64,000 nt of DNA from the NCBI GenBank assembly GCA_013397435.1, contig VZRG01000521.1, forward strand, positions 326,658-390,657, read 5' to 3'. Source of the DNA: Erythrocercus mccallii (Eukaryota; Chordata; Aves; Passeriformes; Dicruridae). Below are positions 62,754 to 64,000 of this stretch, one piece after another. The position numbers were made by a program, and so were the translations under genes. The notes beneath the pieces are model-generated. The model saw only the letters and a list, made by a program, of their open reading frames with translations. It was not told the origin of the DNA and did no database searches. Numbering within the stretch: the first letter of the stretch is position 1; each line of letters starts with the position of its first letter.

Positions 62754-62775
62754 GGCTCTTGGCTGAGCTGGTGTC

Positions 62776-63975
62776 ACCCTGCCATGGGATTTCTCCTGAA
62801 AATCAGAAAGTATTGGCCTCTGCCCCTAAACAGGTGTGTCTGGGCAGTGGTGGCCACCAAGGGGTGGATTAGCCCCCCACGTTCAAGGCAGGGAGCCAGT
62901 GATGAGTTAGAGCACAAAGCCTCTTGCCTCTTGAAGGAGAGGATGGAGGGGTGATCTTGCTTTTGAGGTAAAAGACACTCAGCTTTTACAGCTTGCCCAT
63001 ACTGAGACACCCTGGGGAGCCTCTGTCTGGCCCTTGGCACTCAGAAGGTGGAAGGGAAAGTGAAGGCTCTGTGTCCGTGGATCCACCCGAGCAGCCACGT
63101 GTCCCTCAACCGTTGCTGTCCAACACTGTTCCAAGACTCCACAGCTTTTTGCCCCATCTCTAAAATATTCACATGAGGTGAGAAGTGTTGAGGCTGTGAA
63201 GGCACTCCCAGGGCACACTGGTGGCCAAAGGACACTATTTTGTCCTGATCAGCTCCAGCTGGGTCACTATGTCTCACCCACCCCATGATCAACCCAATGT
63301 GAGGGCTGCGTGAGACTCTGAGAGCTGCTCTGCTCCCAGGTGAGTGTGTGGGAATGCAGGGAGCCAGCACACTGAGCTGAGGTGCTAAGATCCCCAAACG
63401 CAGCCCTGTGAGGCCCTGCTGCTTGCCAGAGTTTTTTTCCCTTGCATCCTGCTCACAAGTCGCTTTGGATGGACATCCTGAGTCCTGATGGATGAGCACT
63501 AGGGCCCAGGAGCAAACCATATCCCATCCTGTTATTTCAGTATTTCAAAGCGATTTTGACAGGTATTCTTGCGAAAGGTTATGTTTGTTCAGAAAGGAGC
63601 TGAGCCAGGAAGACACAGAGCAGGCTGGGAAGAGCACGAGTTCATTCCCCGTGGTTATTTGTGTAGACAACAAACCATTAGCAGGATTTCATAATAAAAG
63701 GCAGGTAATTTCTCCAGGAATGCATTCAGTCTGCCTGAGCAAAGGCACATTGCTCCACCTCCTCCAGGTGCCCCAGATCCTGCCCACAGCTTCCCAGGGC
63801 TGTGTCTTGCTCACCAGGCAGTGAACAGGACCTGGAGGATGGAGTTGAGGGTCACTCCTCTCTTGTTTAGTGTCATCATGGCAGGTCCCTCCCCAGATCT
63901 CAGCTCTAGCACCTAGACCAAAGCAAATCCTTCAGCTGAAAGACCCTTTCCTTGCAAACCCTGAGTGCTCCTCAT
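62776..63975. other. Downstream flank of ELFN1
   Basis: GC-moderate sequence with no gene or clear repeat until the CR1 tail at the edge. Overlapping minus-strand frames up to 159 codons have no recognisable domain. Confidence 0.55.
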
Positions 63976-64000
63976 AGTAACAGTTTGGGTTGGAAGAGAC
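63976..64000 (-). mobile_element. Start of another CR1 3' tail, cut by the window edge
   Basis: The last bases, ATAGTAACAGTTTGGGTTGG then AAGAGAC, match the reverse complement of a common avian CR1 tail (ATAGAATGGTTTGGGTTGGA). Only about 25 bases are visible, so it is assigned on a short but characteristic phrase. Confidence 0.6.

Larger units (their letters stand above)
61709..62775 (+). other. ELFN1: ELFN1 3' UTR (extent estimated)
   Basis: Immediately after the stop codon the sequence becomes strikingly A/T-rich and keeps no open frame of note. AATAAA hexamers occur at 61797-61802, 61828-61833 and 61836-61841 inside an A-rich block, and again at 62748-62753. The last is the preferred end of the transcript here because the intervening sequence (about 62050-62660) has the low-complexity, T-rich character of a vertebrate brain-gene 3' UTR. 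It includes a short (AT)n run at 62439-62452 and a T7A7 palindrome at 62002-62015. The end at 62775 is a guess about 20 bases after the last signal; longer isoforms are possible. Confidence 0.55.

Noticed and set aside
1..64000. CRISPR arrays, tRNA or rRNA genes, LTR retroviruses
   Set aside because: No regularly spaced repeats with unique spacers, no tRNA box pairs, no paired LTRs or retroviral frames were seen on either strand by eye.

Overview
The window looks like 64 kb of a vertebrate nuclear genome, most likely a bird and plausibly a songbird. It has one long, intact, vertebrate-type neuronal gene in 64 kb. The recognisable interspersed repeats are mostly CR1 LINE 3' ends, plus a few worn MIR-like fragments. 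There are AT-rich stretches in a moderately GC-rich background and eukaryotic microsatellites. I saw no bacterial operon, CRISPR array, tRNA, rRNA or intact virus.

The only gene I can support is ELFN1, a single uninterrupted coding exon on the + strand (59318-61708, 796 residues). It is a postsynaptic leucine-rich-repeat/fibronectin-III membrane adhesion protein. A likely 5' leader exon (from about 58878) precedes it and a long A/T-rich 3' UTR (to about 62775) follows.

The 58 kb upstream hold no convincing coding gene. In mammals ELFN1 has non-coding 5' exons far upstream of its coding exon, so much of this DNA may be ELFN1 intron or 5' flank. That is inference. Two places look most like hidden non-coding exons or promoters: a CpG cluster at 19140-19535, and a 142-bp candidate exon with good splice signals at 41612-41753.

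Layout: 1-5.2 kb is AT-rich non-coding DNA. From 5.2 to 27.5 kb is gene-free, increasingly GC-rich sequence with a CR1 tail at 9.7 kb and simple repeats. An 825-base assembly gap lies at 27544-28368. From 28.4 to 45.9 kb is more gene-free sequence with two old CR1 copies in opposite orientation, an (AAT)n microsatellite, a perfect 36-bp hairpin palindrome at 35323-35401, a 23-bp minisatellite at 42826-43050 and AT-rich islands that could be enhancers. At 45971-49271 a 1650-base segment occurs twice in tandem, separated by a single N, almost certainly an unmerged contig overlap. From 49.3 to 58.9 kb is ordinary non-coding DNA. ELFN1 fills 58.9-62.8 kb, and another CR1 tail begins at the right edge.

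No novel multi-gene system is visible. The observations most worth checking are the hairpin palindrome, the apparent false duplication, the minisatellite, the uORF-rich ELFN1 leader and the candidate upstream exon.
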